Shown here piece by piece: positions 62,590-64,000 of a DNA stretch of 64,000 nucleotides (position 1 is its first letter; each line of letters starts with the position of its first letter). Under the pieces are notes generated by a model, which was not told where the DNA came from, made no database searches, and saw only the letters and a program-made list of their open reading frames with translations. Source of the DNA: Streptomyces sp. NBC_00663 (lineage in GTDB: Bacteria; Actinomycetota; Actinomycetes; Streptomycetales; Streptomycetaceae); contig NZ_CP109027.1 in NCBI RefSeq assembly GCF_036226885.1, positions 186,001 through 250,000 of the forward strand. The letters are read 5' to 3'. The translations under genes were made by a program, and so were the position numbers.

Positions 62590-63110
62590 CCGTGCTGAAG
62601 ATCACCAGGCGGCACTTGCGATTCCTCGCGTCCAGCCAGCGTTTGGTCGACCAGGACCAGCCGGTCGAACGGCTCGACCCCCGACACGTCCTGGACGTCG
62701 ACTTCCAGCTGCGCCCCGTCGGGCTCCTCGGGTACGAGTCCGAGGTGGCCTCGGACGAACTCGGCGAGCACCTGCGTCACCAGCGTCGACTTTCCGGAAC
62801 CGAACACGCCCGTCACCGCCGTCAGTACGCAGAGCGGTACGTCCACGGACAGGTCACGCAGATTGTGGCGGGAGACGCCGCGCAGGTGCAGCCAGCCGTG
62901 CGGTGTGCGCGGGCGGTGATCGACAGGTTGGGCGCGCCCCAACAGGTACTGGCTCGTGGCCGACTCCCCGACCTGCTCAAGACCGGCGACGGGGCCGCTG
63001 TACAGCACGCGTCCGCCGCCCTCGCCCGCGTCGGGCCCGATGTCGACCACCCAGTCCGCCCGCCGTACGACGTCCATGTCGTGCTCCACGACGAACAGTG
63101 AGTTGCCGCC
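62590..63110 (-). pseudogene. UvrA-like ABC protein, C-terminal remnant
   Basis: The frame contains VEHDMDVVRRADWVVDIGPD, AGEGGGRVLYSGPVAGLEQV and LHLRGVSRHNLRDLSVDVPL, followed by a Walker A motif TGVFGSGKSTLVTQVLAEF. This matches the end of the first and start of the second ATPase domain of UvrA-like (drug-resistance DrrC-type) proteins. The FDRLVLVDQT block starts the next region, but then similarity is lost by a shift. Both ends are missing. Confidence 0.75.
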
Positions 63111-63490
63111 GACCTACGGCGGGTTGCACCTGTGCTTCCCCACCTGGACCGGGGGCATCCGGCGAAAGGTCCAGCACCGCCGCCGCGGTCACTCCCCCGC
63201 TTCCCCGGACGGCACGACGGTCGAGCCGTCTCCCAGCGGGCCGGCCAGGTCCGCTCCAGCCGTCTCAACCACAGCAGGTGCAGCATCTGGGCCCGAGCGA
63301 ACGGTTCACGGCCCGTCGCCGCCGCAGCCTCCTCGAACCCCCGCCCCGCCGACGGCCCCAGCAAGCAGCACCGGCCACGGACCGACAGGTCGGTCCGCGG
63401 CAAGCGTCGCGAGGCCAGCGCCTTCAACCCGCCGAAAGCATGCTCGCGCCAGCGGGCAGCGGTCGAGGGCATCGGGGGATCGGTTCCAGG
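63111..63490. other. No recognised gene
   Basis: About 380 bases. A minus-strand frame contains REPFARAQMLHLLWLRRLER, which looks coding-like but matches nothing I know. It may be a further part of the UvrA-like remnant. Confidence 0.35.
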
Positions 63491-64000
63491 TCAGTCCACC
63501 GTGGGCGGTGTCTTCGGTGCGCGCAGCAGGGCACCGATCGCCGCAGCGAGGACGACGGCGCAGACGGCGATCAGGGAGGCGGACAGGCCGTCCATGAACG
63601 CCGATTTGACGCCGTCGGCGAGGGCCGCGCCCTGTGCGCCGAGATGGTCGGCGACGTAGAGGCCGGAGGCTGCGGAGTCGCGTACGGACTCGGCGGCGTC
63701 GGAGGGGAGTTGGGCGACAGAATCGGGGAGGGAGGAGCGGTAGTGACTGCCGTAGATCGAGCCCATGAGGGCGATGCCGACCGCGGAGCCGACCTCCCGG
63801 GTGGTGTCGTTCATGGCGGAGGCGACGCCCTGCTGGCCCTGCCCGAGCGAGCCGGTGATGGCAGAGGTGCCGACCGCGCCGCTGAGACCGATGCCGAAGC
63901 CCGCCAGGACGAGACCGCCAAGGAAGGGCAAGTAGCCGGAGTCGACGTCGAGCAGGGAGATGACGAACAGTCCGGCACCGAGCAGCAGCAGGCCGACGCC
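63491..64000 (-). CDS. MFS drug exporter (EmrB/QacA type), start outside the window
   Basis: The last 169 residues of a 14-helix MFS exporter. LPFLGGLVLAGFGIGLSGAV, then GQQGVASAMNDTTREVGSAV and GIALMGSIYGSHYRSSLPDS are the family's conserved end, with the NDTTREVGSA motif of helix 12-13. GLSASLIAVCAVVLAAAIGA is the last helix. The frame runs off the right edge. It probably exports a drug or secondary metabolite. Confidence 0.9.
   Translation of the reverse strand, partial: GVGLLLLGAGLFVISLLDVDSGYLPFLGGLVLAGFGIGLSGAVGTSAITGSLGQGQQGVASAMNDTTREVGSAVGIALMGSIYGSHYRSSLPDSVAQLPSDAAESVRDSAASGLYVADHLGAQGAALADGVKSAFMDGLSASLIAVCAVVLAAAIGALLRAPKTPPTVD

Overview
The window is high-GC actinomycete DNA. 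Streptomyces or a close relative is the best guess: GC-rich third codon positions, GTG starts, Streptomyces-type small proteins (a DUF6131-like peptide, an SCO2400-like zinc-ribbon protein) and many regulator pairs. The density of truncated, frameshifted and IS-interrupted genes resembles an accessory region, such as a chromosome arm or a decayed integrative element, rather than core chromosome. This is inferred from sequence alone; no database search was run.

Layout. 1-6.8 kb: end of a HupE/UreJ-like membrane protein, a NarL-type sensor kinase, a zinc alcohol dehydrogenase, an apiosidase-like glycoside hydrolase beside a truncated LacI regulator, an epoxide hydrolase remnant and a flavin reductase. 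6.8-12.3 kb: IS110 and SnoaL remnants, then a 4,028-bp composite-transposon-like insertion (8098-12125). It splits a membrane-anchored protein gene, has a 3-bp target duplication, and carries three AT-richer genes that each have an Rx4H HEPN-type motif. 12.3-15.8 kb: small hypothetical genes and fragments of a spore-photoproduct-lyase-like protein, an Imm5-like protein and a mobile-element protein. 15.8-20.4 kb: an OmpR/histidine kinase pair convergent with an MMPL transporter that has a clear terminator. 20.5-28.3 kb: FAD monooxygenase, pentapeptide and IS5 remnants, an aldo/keto reductase, a divergent SDR/MarR pair, an RHS tip with a small membrane protein, and an IS630 fragment. 28.3-30.7 kb: an ISL3-family element with exact ends, an 8-bp target duplication and a GHKL-ATPase passenger gene; its transposase is broken. 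30.8-43 kb: a divergent TetR/FAD monooxygenase pair with tetO-like operators, then scattered housekeeping-like and hypothetical genes among remnants.

43.1-52.7 kb is the best-preserved metabolic island, an aromatic meta-cleavage cluster. It holds an EthD-like protein, a TetR regulator, an MhpA-like hydroxylase, a C-C hydrolase, an extradiol dioxygenase, 4-hydroxy-2-oxovalerate aldolase, acylating acetaldehyde dehydrogenase, 2-keto-4-pentenoate hydratase, an IclR regulator and an amidohydrolase_2 enzyme. The genes could take an aromatic compound through hydroxylation, ring cleavage, hydrolysis, hydration and aldol cleavage to acetyl-CoA and a 2-oxo acid. Near-identical 36-bp palindromes stand at both ends, which suggests one TetR-type repressor controls both outer promoters.

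52.7-64 kb: a decayed second TetR, the 3' half of a tRNA(CAT)-like gene that looks like an attachment-site scar, a redox cassette (quinone oxidoreductase, Old Yellow Enzyme, MarR, truncated NmrA-like protein), a second OmpR/histidine kinase pair divergent from a lipoprotein and followed by a COG4705-type membrane protein, a UvrA-like remnant and the end of an MFS exporter. The strongest candidates for something new are the HEPN module on the IS5 composite element, the ATPase-carrying ISL3 element and the twin-operator catabolic island.
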